Below are positions 8,913 to 19,467 of a DNA stretch of 64,000 nt, piece by piece. The DNA is taken from contig CM028130.1 in the NCBI GenBank assembly GCA_016271365.2, forward strand, positions 473,403,501 through 473,467,500, given 5' to 3'. Positions within the stretch are counted from its first letter, which is position 1, and each line of letters begins with the position of its first letter. Source of the DNA: Neoceratodus forsteri (lineage: Eukaryota > Chordata > Ceratodontiformes > Ceratodontidae). The notes beneath the pieces were generated by a model. That model saw only the letters and a list, made by a program, of their open reading frames with translations, did no database searches and was not told the origin of the DNA. The translations under genes were made by a program, and so were the position numbers.

Positions 8913-11900
8913 AAAATTACATACCTACCATAATTCTTGATCTGCCTGTGTATCTTCACCATTCATCGCTGGTAGGTGATTGGCTAGAGACAAGTACCCC
9001 GTGGGAGCTTTTTTTTTTTTCGCTAGGGGGAGAAGCCGGCTACTGGTGCTGCCCATGAGGCCAACACACTGCATCGTGCTCGTGGGTTGGCCAGAAATGG
9101 CTGTTGGCTCCTCCTCCACCTCAGTTCTGCACACCGGAGAGACAGAGGAAAAAAAGAGGATAGAGAAAAAATGAGGGTCATGTAAGAGAGCCAGAGGGAC
9201 AGTAAAAGGAAAGGATATAAACTGAAAAAGGAATAGAATGACCAGAGGACAGAGGAGGTGGAGGAGGAAGAGGATCTGGGAGGGTATGGGCCGAAGGGTC
9301 CCTGGGCGGCCAAATGGATAGGAAATGAAAGAGAAGAGAAAGAGAGAGAGAGAGGAAAAAAAGGGGTGAGGGAAGGAGAGGGGGGACCAACATCCACATG
9401 TTAGATGACTCAGATCTTGAGACCAGGAAGTGCCTTCAGGGAGGGCAGATATCCAATAGTTGTTACCGAGGCTGAATCTTGGTTTACTGATAACCCCTTC
9501 AGGGATAGGAAGCATGGAGAAGGTCCCTCCCTCCTCCCTCCAACCCCTGAAGGTGTAGATCAGCCTTGGTGAGGATTCCTCACTCTTCCCCCCCAGTTAC
9601 TGTTTTCCAAAGGAATAACCCACAGGATTTGGAGGTGGGGGAGGAGTGAGGATCCCACCTATCCAAGTCACCGTCCCGGAAAGGGGAAGGAGATGGGGAG
9701 TAGAGAAGAAACAACATAAAGAAGGGCGCAGAGGGGAGTCCCCACCAGCCCCAGCCTTCTCATCCTGGGGGACCCGAAGAGTTAGCATACCGCAGCTGGG
9801 CGGACCCACCCTGGGGACCATACCCTGGTCTTAGAATCAGGCAGAGATGCTAGTGCCAGGCCCAACATCACCCACAGATGCCTATTATAGGTAGTGTGGT
9901 GTGCCTGATGTGAAAAAATATATAGAATGATTCACACAGAGAAGAACACTCTCATCCCCAGATGATCAAACTTCGCAGAGTCAGGATCCGGGGGTCGGTC
10001 ATGGACCAAACGTCTATGCCTGGTAGGGGTGTCCAGTCACGTCAGCCCCATAGTGGGATGAGGCAGAGTGCATGAAGACCTCTGGGGTACACAGTACCGA
10101 CACTGGCAGTCCACAGGGGCTGGACCTGTGACAGATGGAAACTGCCAAGCGCGGTACGATGCCTCCTGGAAGGGGATTGGCCAGGAGGGGACCACCAAGT
10201 GATGCACCCCATACTCGCCTAAAAAGGCTTGTGTCGTAAGCTCAGTATTGTGATGGGTTATAAAGGAAATATGCAGGTCCCTGACCAGCCTCACCAGGAA
10301 ATGCTGATACCGGGCTTGATCAGCATCAGAGGACAGGTGGACAGAGAGCTCCTCTTCCTCAAGGGGGAAGACGAGCAGGCCGATGAACCTGAACAGTCAG
10401 ACTCTGGCTGCAGAGGGGAAACCAGTCGAAAGACCTGTTCGTACATGGCTCTAACGTACTCGGGGAAGACTGCAGCCTGGGATCTGAACTGTTCCCAGGT
10501 CAAAGGTACCGAAGGACCAACATGGACTGGGAGAAGGGAGGCTGGACGTAGAGGCATGGGGGATCTGGCCACCGTATGTGATGTGCCTCTGCCAGGGCTA
10601 AAAGACCTATCAGGAGATCCTAGAAGAATAGGGAATCCATAGGTCTGCTCTGTCACTGGCCTGTGAAGCAAAGAAAAATGGTCAGGACTGAAACCTGTAG
10701 GGGAAGCTTCCCTATGAGGGGACCGGGGCTGCATGGATCCAGAAGGGCAGTCCCCAGCCCCACCCAACAAGGACTCCCTCGAAGAAGACGATGTAGAGAA
10801 CTTGAGTTCAGCACTACGGCTCCTCCCCGAGCCCCAGAGTGCAACAGAGGAGTGCAGCAGCCCTCACCCCTTCCCCTCGATCTCACCGATTCCAAAGAAG
10901 ACCTCTTCCTCAGACCCTGTGCCAAAGGACCCTCCAACTCTGCAGGCTCCCTGAGGAGAGCCGCAGTGGAGGGGGACCTGGTCCTAGCCTTAAGAGGGGG
11001 GTACAGTACCGGGGGCAGCAGCCAACCCCTCCACCAAAGTCTGGACCACTGCACCCATAGCAACAGGCCCACTGACCCACCCCCGGTGCCACCATCAGCC
11101 CGGGGGTCGGCACTGGCCACAGTCAGCGAAGCCACAGGGGGGGCACCTTAGGAGGCACAATGGTCCTTGGCCCCAGAGAACCCACTGACTCCGGGGAGTC
11201 AGGTTGCCAGTCTGGATCAGCCTCCTGATCATCCAGCTTCATAGGGGAGGAGCTCCAGACTGGCTATCCTGTGTGCTCTCCTGCCTACGACACCTTGAGT
11301 GGCACCATGGGTTGGCCCTGCACCCCTTACGGTGCTGCCCTGATCACTGGAGCCATGAACGGCTCCAGGATTTAGGGCGGCGCCACCAGGTGGCCCCAAG
11401 AAACGCCCCACATCGGACCCATCAACCTTGGGCCCCGACAGTGGGGGAGCCTGCACCTCTGTAGAGGTGACTGCCAAGATGCTGCTCCTGGCCCAGCCCC
11501 AGGGGGAGCCAGACCGGTTCTCCAGTACCAAGGTAGAGACCTCCTACATAGCAAAGCTAGAAGAGGAAGAAGACCCCTCCTCACCACACCATGTAGACCC
11601 AGGAGTGGACCCACAGGAAAGGCGAAGAGTCCTACACTTGGAACGACGAGAGTGATGACGCCCCTAAAAGTTGGCGGATCCCTGCCGATCTTCAACGCGT
11701 GGTGCTCGAGAACGCGGTGGTTCACTGAGAAGCAGGCATCACAGTGGTTCATGTTGTGTTGGGGTCCAAGACAGGGAAGGCAGACATCATGCCAGTCTGT
11801 AACAGAAATTTGCTGACCGTAGGGACACTGATGCAAAGGATGCCGGCCCATTTTCAACGAACACTTCTTGGCCCCTAAACCTGGCATGATGCAATGGTAA

Positions 11901-12335
11901 CTAAAATTTTAAGCAGAAAAAGACTCAATGCCATTAAAGAAAAGGAAAGGTCTTACCAGTTATCTTCAAAAATGGTGCCGAGTGGAAGGCAGAACTGAGG
12001 TGAGAACTGTAGGTGGCATTACCAGCAGCTCCAAGGTGTCAACAAATGGCTTCGACTGACTGTGCCGCAATGGTGTATCATCAAATTACTTCCGCTGCAG
12101 GTGAGGTGCTGTCTCAATGGCGGGAGAAGCAGAACTGAGGTGGAGGAGGAGCCATCAGCCATTTCTGGCCAACCCATGAGCGCCACACAGTGTGTTGGTG
12201 TCATGGGTGGTGCCAATGGTGCTGGCTCCTAGCCCTAGCAAAAAAAAAAAAGCTCCCACAGGGGGCTTGTCTTCAGCCAATCACCCACCAGAGATGAATG
12301 GTGAAGACTGACACATGGAAGATCAATAAATTTAC
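8913..12335 (-). mobile_element. Gag-only, non-autonomous DIRS-like element C
   Basis: The ends are inverted repeats of about 200 bp: 8931-9137 matches the reverse complement of 12124-12330 (shared CACCATTCATC, GGTGATTGGCT, GGGAGCTTTTTTTTTT). Between them lies only a gag-like region (minus, 11.9 to 10.0 kb), with no RT, RNase H or recombinase. The terminal AAATTAC-TACC motif and layout match element D (44.26-48.72 kb), showing two copies of the same type. C sits inside the 3' terminal repeat of DIRS B. Confidence 0.75.
10030..11890 (-). pseudogene. DIRS-type gag of element C
   Basis: The minus-strand start near 11887 leads into a small Cys/His module: CPYGQQISVTDWHDVCLPCL, then GPQHNMNHCDACFSVNHR. 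This is C-x-x-G...D-x-H-x-x-CL-x-CLG-x-x-H...C-x-x-C-x-x-F, typical of vertebrate DIRS gag. Later blocks in shifted frames include LTWEQFRSQAAVFPEYVRAM (about 10480) and TQAFLGEYGVHHLVVPSWP (about 10230-10170). Both have close counterparts in element D, with the same order and spacing. Frameshifts break the protein. The middle (10.65-11.5 kb) is GC-rich and low in complexity. It would package RNA; any mobilisation must have used proteins of full DIRS elements. Confidence 0.7.
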
Positions 12336-12656
12336 CTAACCAAACCCCCCAACTGGGGGAAGAAAAAACCCCTATAATGTCAGAATCACCTGAAAAAGGG
12401 GAAATCAATGCCCCACAGGACTCAAAAACAGATATTTCAGTATGTGGCACCCTCATACATGGTTATTCAGCTTGGATTGCAGAGGTTATTGGTTCTAGAA
12501 GGGGAGACAGGTTGGGAGAGTTCAGAATATTGGAGAATACCCTGAAAGAAACAAGATTACTATGGTAAGTAATTTTTTCTTATAACCCCAGGAATTCTCC
12601 AATATTCATAACTCTTATAGACTATAAAGCAATACCTTTGGAGGTGGGCACAAAAC
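12336..12656 (-). repeat. DIRS B 3' terminal repeat remainder and internal complementary region
   Basis: After element C the B terminal repeat resumes. At 12525-12640 the order is an inverted copy of the 3' end (GGAGAATACCCTGAAAGAAA, then CAAGATTACTATGGTAAG), an A/T-rich joint, and an inverted copy of the 5' end (ACCCCAGGAATTCTCCAATA, then TTCATAACTCT). This two-sided complement of both element tips is the ICR that defines DIRS elements and is thought to template circle formation. Confidence 0.8.
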
Positions 12657-13899
12657 CTACTTTAGGAATAGACTCTGCAGGACTGCTGTGCCAAATCTGG
12701 CTTCACTTCTGGACTGTATGTCCAGTAGTGGTGGACGAAGTGGCCCCAATTCGCTCTGCAAAGTGATTCGCGGAGTGAAGGCGAATTCGCGGAGTGCTCT
12801 GCCACACGAAGCGGAGTACTTCATTTTATAATGGGTAACATGAAGTCCATTGAAAACAATGACTTTGCGTTACTCCGCCTTCCAAAACCACTATTCCACC
12901 AATTCTTAAGGTGAAGTACATTGAAAACAATGTACTCCACCTTACTTCACCTTGTTTTTAAGCTGCAAAGGCAAATTTTGCAGTGATTCATGGGATTTCA
13001 GGTCACATGGACTCAGTTTGGGGTAGTGTGTGTAGGAAGCTGTAGGAGACAATCTACTCTGAGAGCTCTCTGCAATTCAAAGCTTCTAAAAGCTGTTAAA
13101 AAAGCCTTTTTGAGTCATTTGTTTTGCTAAAACTTTGGTTCATCGATTATAGGAAACCCTCCTGTGCTCATATCATCGAGCGTTTATTGTTTGTGTGTGG
13201 AGTTTGAATGTTAATGTACAACATTCAGTCTGTGCGCTGAGAGACAGCGGAAGTGTGCTTTGGGGGAGGGGCGTATCTGTGGTGTAGGTAGATTAACTTG
13301 GAGAAAAAGACAGTGCTTTCTGTTTTGGTGATATTTTTCTTGTATGACTATGTTAATGTACACAGTAATATTTTCAATAACTCTTGCCATTTTTTTTGCT
13401 GATTGTTGTGGTGCAGCAGTGCATAATTTTAGTTTGTTTAAAATATGTGGTTATATTACTGAAGTTTTCAATTTGCTATGCATTACTTAGTGTGTGTGTG
13501 TGACGCGTGTCATCAAATCAGACACCTTTTATTGTGCCACATAATAATTTCAGCAATGTGAACCTGCTATCCACTGCAGCTGTGTGATTTTTGTACTTCT
13601 TTGTGGTATCTTTAATGGTACTAGTACTAGTGACTGTTACTGCAGTAGTGCAGTACACTGCCCCCCGCAGCCCACCCCAACCGGCAAAGGTATTCTTTTC
13701 CGGATTTGAATTTCTGATTGTGAGCACTGGTTAGTGGTTGTGCCTTTGCATCTTCATCTCTTCAGTGTGCAGCACAATCTTAATCTGTCTGTGCATTTGC
13801 ATCTCTTTAGGGCACAATCTCCATCTGTAACTTAAGTCACAGTTGTTTCTTTCACTTCCCTTCACAGTACTGGACTGGTGTGGTGCATAATTCTGCATG

Positions 13900-14796
13900 A
13901 ACATTGCACTCTTTAATATGCATTTTTAAGTCAAGAATATCATCACGAGTCACTCGTGATACAAATCACGTTCTTCATCACCACGGTCACAAATGCAGTC
14001 ACAAGTCACTGTTCACGATCATGTCATGAATCACATTAATTTTTTTTCTAGTTACTTGGATGTATTGTAAGCCTGTTTTGTAGTATCTCTCCAGGCTTCA
14101 CCACCCCACCATTGTACTCATTAATGAGCATTTTTAAGTCAGTGAATTTGTGCTACAGCTCATCGCAGAAGTACAGCCATAGGCATTTGCGCTCCCCTCC
14201 CAATACAGTTCCATATTATTTATCTCACACCGTCAACACCGCATCACATTCTTCATCATCATCACGGTCACAAATGCAGTCACAAATCACGATTCACGAT
14301 CAAGTCATGAATCATAACACTCATTTTTTGACTAGTTACTTGGATGTATTGTAAGCATGTTTTGTAGTATCTCTCCAGGCTTCACCACCCCGCCATTGTA
14401 CTCATTAAATTAATGAGTGTTTTTAAGTTGGGGAGTTTGTGCTACAGCTCATCGGGGAAGTACAGCCATAGGCATTCACATTCCCAATACAGTTTTCATA
14501 TTGGTTATCTCACACAGTCGACACTGAATCATGTTCTTCATCATCACGGTCACAAATGCAGTCACAAATCACGATTCACGATCACGTCACGAATCACAAC
14601 ATTCATTTTTTTACTAGTTACTTGGATGTATTATAAGCATGTTTTGTAGTATCTCTCCAGGCTTCACCACTCCACCATTGTACTCATTAATAAGCATTTT
14701 TAAGTCTGGGAATTTTGTGCTACAGCCCATCGGGGAAGTACTGCCACAGGCATTCACGTTCTTTCCCATACAGCATGTGAGTTACAGTACTGTAAG
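13900..14796. repeat. Tandem array, about 283-bp unit, inside the hAT element
   Basis: GTTACTTGGATGTATT recurs at about 14051, 14335 and 14618, giving a period of 283-284 bp. Each unit also carries a CACGGTCACAAATGCAGTCA block and a TCTCTCCAGGCTTCACCAC block. There are about three units with roughly 10-15% divergence. Confidence 0.85.
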
Positions 14797-15760
14797 TAGT
14801 GGTGGACGAAGTGGCCCCAATTTGCTCCGTGAAGTGATTCACTGAGTGACGTGGAATCCGCGGAGAACTCAACAATGTGAAGCGGAGTACTTCGCTTCAT
14901 AATGAGGAACATGAAGTCCATTGAAACCAATGACTTTGCGTAATTCTGCCTTCCCCAAACCACTTCTCCACCAATTTTAAGGTGAAGTACATTGAAATCA
15001 ATGTAATTCGCCCAGTAATTGAGCTCCAAATGAAATTCTGCAGTTATTCATGAGATTGCAGGTCACATGGGCTCTAGATTGTTCGGCACATCCTCAGTTC
15101 TGGCCTGGGTAGTGTGTGTGCAGTGGTAGCTGGAGACAGTTTGCTCTCAGAGCTCTTCGATTCAAAACCTCTAAAAGCAGTTTAAAATGCCTTTTTGAGT
15201 AATATTTTCTGCTCAAACTTTAGTACATCGATTGTAGGAAACCCTTCTGTGCTCATATCATTAAGTGTTTATTGTGTGTGGATTTTGAATGTTAATTTAG
15301 AACAGTCAGTCTGTGTACTGTGAAGTGTGCTTTGAGGGGGGCGTATTTGTGGTGTAGGTAGATTAACTGGGAGAAAAAGGCAATCTTTCTGTTTTGGTTA
15401 TATTTTTCTTGTATAACTGCATTAATGTACACACAGTAATAATTTCAGTAATTCTTGGCATTTTTTTGCTGATTGTTGTGGTGCAGCAGTGTACAATTTG
15501 TTTAAAACATTTGGTTATATTACTAAAGGTTTTCAGTTTGCTATGCATTACTTGAGTGTGTGTGCGCGGTGTGCCATTAAATCAGACACCTTTTATTATG
15601 TTACCGAGTAACTGCAGCAGTATGAACCTGCTATCCACTGCACCTGCATGAATATTTTATACTGCTTTGTGGTATCTTTACTGATAGTCGAGGATTGTTA
15701 CTGCTGTGCACTAATCCCCCAACTGGCAAAATGTATTCCTTTCCAGATTTGGATTTGTGA
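14797..15760. repeat. Second copy of the hAT left-end segment
   Basis: TAGTGGTGGACGAAGTGGCC recurs at 14797 and the similarity with 12726 onward continues for nearly 1 kb (shared AACATGAAGTCCATTGAAA, GTTCATCGATT-like block, TTTGCTGATTGTTGTGGTGC). The left portion of the transposon is therefore duplicated in direct orientation, 2.07 kb apart. Confidence 0.8.
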
Positions 15761-15852
15761 CTTGTAAGCACTGGTTAGGCGTTGTTGTGCCTTTTCGTAT
15801 GCATCCCTTGAGTGTGCAGCACAATCTTAATCTGTTTGTGCGTTTGTATGAC

Positions 15853-16130
15853 ACCATTAATTCTGGGAGATTGCATTTCTTGTTATGCTCTCATTTCACT
15901 TCGTCAACACTGGGGAATTTTCTGGACACAAGACAGTAGCATTTTGGGGATGCACATTAATTCTGGTGACGCTGTGTGTGACCTGATCACTGCACGCATG
16001 ACTGAGTGTGCCATTAATTTTGGAAGACTTTGCAATTCTTGTTACACTCTCATTTCACTTCGTCAGCACTGGGGAGTTTTCTGGACACAAGACAGTAGCA
16101 CTTTGGGGATGCACATTCATTCTGGTGACT
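15853..16130. repeat. 158-bp direct duplication
   Basis: CCATTAATTYTGG, CTCTCATTTCACTTCGTCA and GACACAAGACAGTAGCA recur with a spacing of 158 bp (15853 and 16011). This is a simple two-copy tandem repeat near the right end of the hAT element. Confidence 0.8.
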
Positions 16131-16312
16131 GTATGGGTGGGATGCTGCCAATATTGTTGTCACTCCGCCTTACTTCGCGTTTAAGGTGGAATGACAACAC
16201 GAAGTAATAATAACAAGGCGAAGTTAGCCTTTCCTATGGGACACTCCGCGTAGCGAAGTGATAAGGCGAAGTGGCCACTTCGCTGGCGGATTTTAAATTC
16301 GCTGCATCTCTA

Positions 16313-16614
16313 GTGTCCAGGCTGTAATGCTTTGTAAAGGTGTGTACTGTTCTCCAGGTAGCTGCTTTACAGAGCTCCACTACTGGGACATCACTGGCAG
16401 CTGCTATGGTAGCAGCTGTGCCCCTTGTAGAATGAGCCCTCAGCCATGCTGGAGGCTCTTTTTCAGCTTTAGAGTAGCAAAACTGAATGCACTGAACTAT
16501 CCAGTGAGAAATGAACCTTTTAGATACTGGATTTCCTTTTCCCACATCCCCATAAGTCAGGAACAACTGTTTTCTGTCCTGTCTGTGGTCCTTAGTAGCT
16601 GTCATGTAGTAGCT
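16313..16614 (-). pseudogene. DIRS B tyrosine recombinase, middle and catalytic piece
   Basis: The minus-strand frame (16605-16320) reads LFLTYGDVGKGNPVSKRFIS, IQFCYSKAEKEPPAWLRAHS and TRGTAATIAAASDVP. It contains the H-x-x-R box (AHSTRG) and the nucleophile region FTKHYSLD with Tyr present. It continues across the hAT insertion into 12725-12657, where the C-terminal FGTAVLQSL ends at a TAG (12657-12659). Upstream it continues at 24060 after the LINE/Harbinger insertion; the S-Y-Y codons meet at the AGCT shared by both breakpoints. Confidence 0.88.
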
Positions 16615-17489
16615 CCCGTAACCTCCCTAGGGTTGCAATACTTTGGCTCCAGCTTCCTCCTCTTAATTCCCTCCCTCCCTCCCTGTGCCTCTCCTCTGTG
16701 TCCACTCCCCTCTTCCTTTGGTACTTCTTGGATGTGGGTCCGCTCCTACTACTAACAGGCATGCATCTCTACTACCCTCCCCTCTCCTAAGACAATGGCC
16801 CCTCAGCCAGCCTACTCTTTTCTCTACCCCACTTACCCTACCCTCACTAACTCCATTGCTCATGTGTTATTTTCACTTGGTAACCTGCATTTATCTTGAT
16901 GTTGTTGTCTCTCTCCAAGTAGGAATGTGTCCTTAGCCTAGCCTTCGCCATGCTTAAAATCTGTCAATCATTGTCAACCTTTGTATGTTTGTTTACCCTC
17001 CATCCTCTGACGTGGAACCTTTGTAAATTAACAGTTTCTGCTCAAAAGTATTTGTAATCCAAGGGTGGGATATTCAAAGCAGTTGCACATGGCGCATCTG
17101 AAATGTGCCTGTGCAAGTGCGGAAATGCACCAAAGAGCAATATTCAGTGGGAGCCAATGCGCTGCACAAATCACAGTGCGCCAATGTGCAACCCTAATGA
17201 ATGTATACGCAAGTGCAGGGGGCGTAGCCACGAATAAGCAGCACAGTGCGCTATTCAACAGCAAGCAAACGGCGCAAGTGCGGAGCAACAGGGACATGCG
17301 TGGAGCAAACTTGAGCCCATAAAAAGAGGGAGCAAACAAGGAATGGAGGCTTTCGCCACAGGGGAGCAATAGAGAGGGAGAGCGAGTGGGCAGGCAGAAC
17401 AGCACGAGGGGTGCAAGACAGAGACAGAGGCAGGCAGGGAGTGTGGGACTGGGTGTGTGACACTGATTATGCCTGCATGTGTGAGCGAC

Positions 17490-17519
17490 TGTGTGTGTGT
17501 GTGTGTGTGTGTGTGTGAG
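17490..17519. repeat. (TG)n microsatellite
   Basis: About 14 perfect TG dinucleotides in the 5' part of the Harbinger. The 388-codon minus-strand frame across it is a shadow, not a gene. Confidence 0.9.
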
Positions 17520-17736
17520 ACAGGTGCGGGGGGCAACAACAGCAGCATGAGCCTGCGATACCAGGCATAGGAGTGGCAGCGAAAGTGCCCAGACGGGTGG
17601 GAGGCAAAGGCCACAGCCAACAGGCCACCAGCTTGGAACCCCGAACACAGGTGTGCGCCCAGCGCAGGGGCACACGCAGTGGCACACAGCTGGGGTTGGG
17701 AGACAGCTGCCCCGGGGGGGCAGGACAGCCCAGGCC

Positions 17737-19018
17737 ATGGCCAGTGCTATCTTCCAGATGGGGGCAGTAATGAGGGGTGTGAGGAGGCAGGAGGCAGAGC
17801 AGCGCAGCCATGGAAGGTCCCGTCGGCGGTATGCCCGGAACAGGTGGTACCGTGCCTGCACCACCTTTGAACAGTATAGTGACACAGAGATTGTGGGTCG
17901 GTACTGCATGAACTGGGCAATTCTGAGGCAGCTCTGTGAGTTGTGCAGTGATGAGATGCAGGCACCCACAAGACGGAGCCATGCCCTGTCGGTGGAGACC
18001 AAGGTCATGGCCATCATGTGCCTGCTTGCCACGGGTACCTTCCAGAGACCAACAGGGACACCATAGGCATAACCCAGTTGGCCGCGTCTCAGTCCCTCAC
18101 ACAATTCCTCAACGCACTGCTGCCACATGCTGCAGAATACATCAATTTCCCCAGCACACAGGCAGATTGTACAGCGAACATGCAGGAGTTCCACAGGGTG
18201 GCACGTATGCCTGGCTTGCTAGGGGCCATCAACTGCACTCACGTACGCATCCGCACACCACCTGGCCTGGAGGGGGTAGCCTACATCAACAGGAAGGGCT
18301 ACCCCAGCGTCAACTGCCAGGTGGTGTGCGATGCCAGGGGTCGCATAATTGGTGTCTGTGCCACACACCCCGGTGGAGCACACGATGCCTTCATCTGGCA
18401 CCAGTCAGCACTGTACCACAGGTTCGAGAGTGGAGACATCCCCACTGGCCACCTAGTAGGTGAGTATGCTGTTGGAATGGGCAGCCTGGCACAACAGGGC
18501 AGGGTGTGGGGGATGCTAGGCCAGGGGCATCAGAGAGTGTGGCAGGGAAGGCAGGGGGGTGCAGCTACACAGACTACCATGTTAACCACACATGTCAACA
18601 CACAGGTGACAGTGGATACCCACTCCAGCTCTGGCTGCTCACCCCATACTGGCGCCCGTTGACCCCAGCGCAGGAGCGATACAATGAGGCACACACCAGC
18701 ACATGGAACATCACTGAGCGTGTGTTTGGGCTGCTGAAGGCCCAGTTCCATTGCCTGGACAGGTCTGACAGTGCCCTACAGTACAGCCCCTCAGAGGCCT
18801 GCAGCATATTCCTGGCCTGCTGTATGCTACACAACATGGCCACCGACCATGGGATAGCTGTCGAGGTTGAAGAGGGGAACAGCAGAGGAGACGACGTGGC
18901 CGCCGGGCCAGGTGGTGGTGGGCAGTGCCCCCCTGGGCGAAGGGAACCCCGGCTGAACAGGATGGCCCAGCAGCACTGGGACACAATTGCAGAGGAGCAC
19001 TACGGTGCACACAGGTAG
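17737..19018 (+). pseudogene. HARBI1-like DDE transposase, two exons, one frameshift, catalytic Asp lost
   Basis: Start ATG at 17737 (MASAIFQMGAVMRGVRRQEA). The N-terminal region ends in METKV-type text, here SVETKVMAIMCLLATGTFQR. One base is missing near 18046, after which the frame shifts to TNRDTIGITQLAASQSLTQF. The DDE core follows: GLLGAINCTHVRI, where families have D at the N position (first catalytic Asp changed to Asn, about 18232); THPGGAHDAFIWHQSAL (second Asp); and a 146-bp intron 18460-18605 (GTGAGT...CACAG) inside HLVG|DSGYPL. After it come TPAQERYNEAHTSTWNITER and VFGLLKAQF (Glu). The stop is at 19016-19018. The enzyme would cut and join the element ends; this copy cannot. Confidence 0.88.
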
Positions 19019-19467
19019 GTGAACATGACCACACACATGTCCCAGCGACCATGTTACAGTACTCAGGCATGCAAGGGCGGGCCCCATGACAGTAATGGCT
19101 GGAGGGTAGCATGGACGGGCATGGGACTGGACTCCATGGAAGCACCCTGTACAGCACTGAACACCCCACCCACACACCCCCCGCACACACCCGCACATGC
19201 ACATGGGCACCCACATGTGCATGCCCAGAGGCCGCCAATGGGCGTGTGTCAGACACTGAACACCAGTGCACAGTAGCAGCCAGTGTTGTGTTGGTATCAT
19301 CATGCACATGCCACAGTGGTCAGTGGCTGGGTGGGTGTGCACAAAAGCCTGTGTGCAGCGTCGACCATGGATGACACGTCCCTGGAACACACATGCCACA
19401 TCAATGTGCACACAGGGCAGTGGCAGACAGTGGACAGGGAGGATGGTGGCTCAGGACCACCACGTGG

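Larger units (their letters stand above)
12726..16312. mobile_element. Non-autonomous hAT-like transposon, 3.6 kb
   Basis: The ends read TAGTGGTGGACGAAG (left) and, reverse-complemented, TAGAGATGCAGCGAA (right), a hAT-style TAGNGNTG terminus. They are flanked by an 8-bp duplication ATGTCCAG / GTGTCCAG (12718-12725 and 16313-16320, one mismatch). Joining the flanks restores an uninterrupted DIRS recombinase reading. No transposase is encoded. The interior is AT-rich and built of repeats: a 283-bp tandem array, a second copy of the left terminus at 14797, and a 158-bp duplication. It may be autonomous-derived or captured sequence; I see no gene. Confidence 0.82.

Noticed and set aside
10653..11151. 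Overlapping 160-codon frames on both strands
   Set aside because: Low-complexity GC-rich middle of the element C gag; only the minus-strand gag blocks on either side have counterparts in D.
17060..17070. 3-bp target duplication for the Harbinger
   Set aside because: Bases beside the two TIRs (GGG on the left, GGA on the right) do not match, so no duplication is claimed.
17028..18194. 388-codon open frame on the minus strand
   Set aside because: It runs antisense to the Harbinger transposase and through the TG microsatellite (Thr-His repeats). No family features; a GC-rich shadow.
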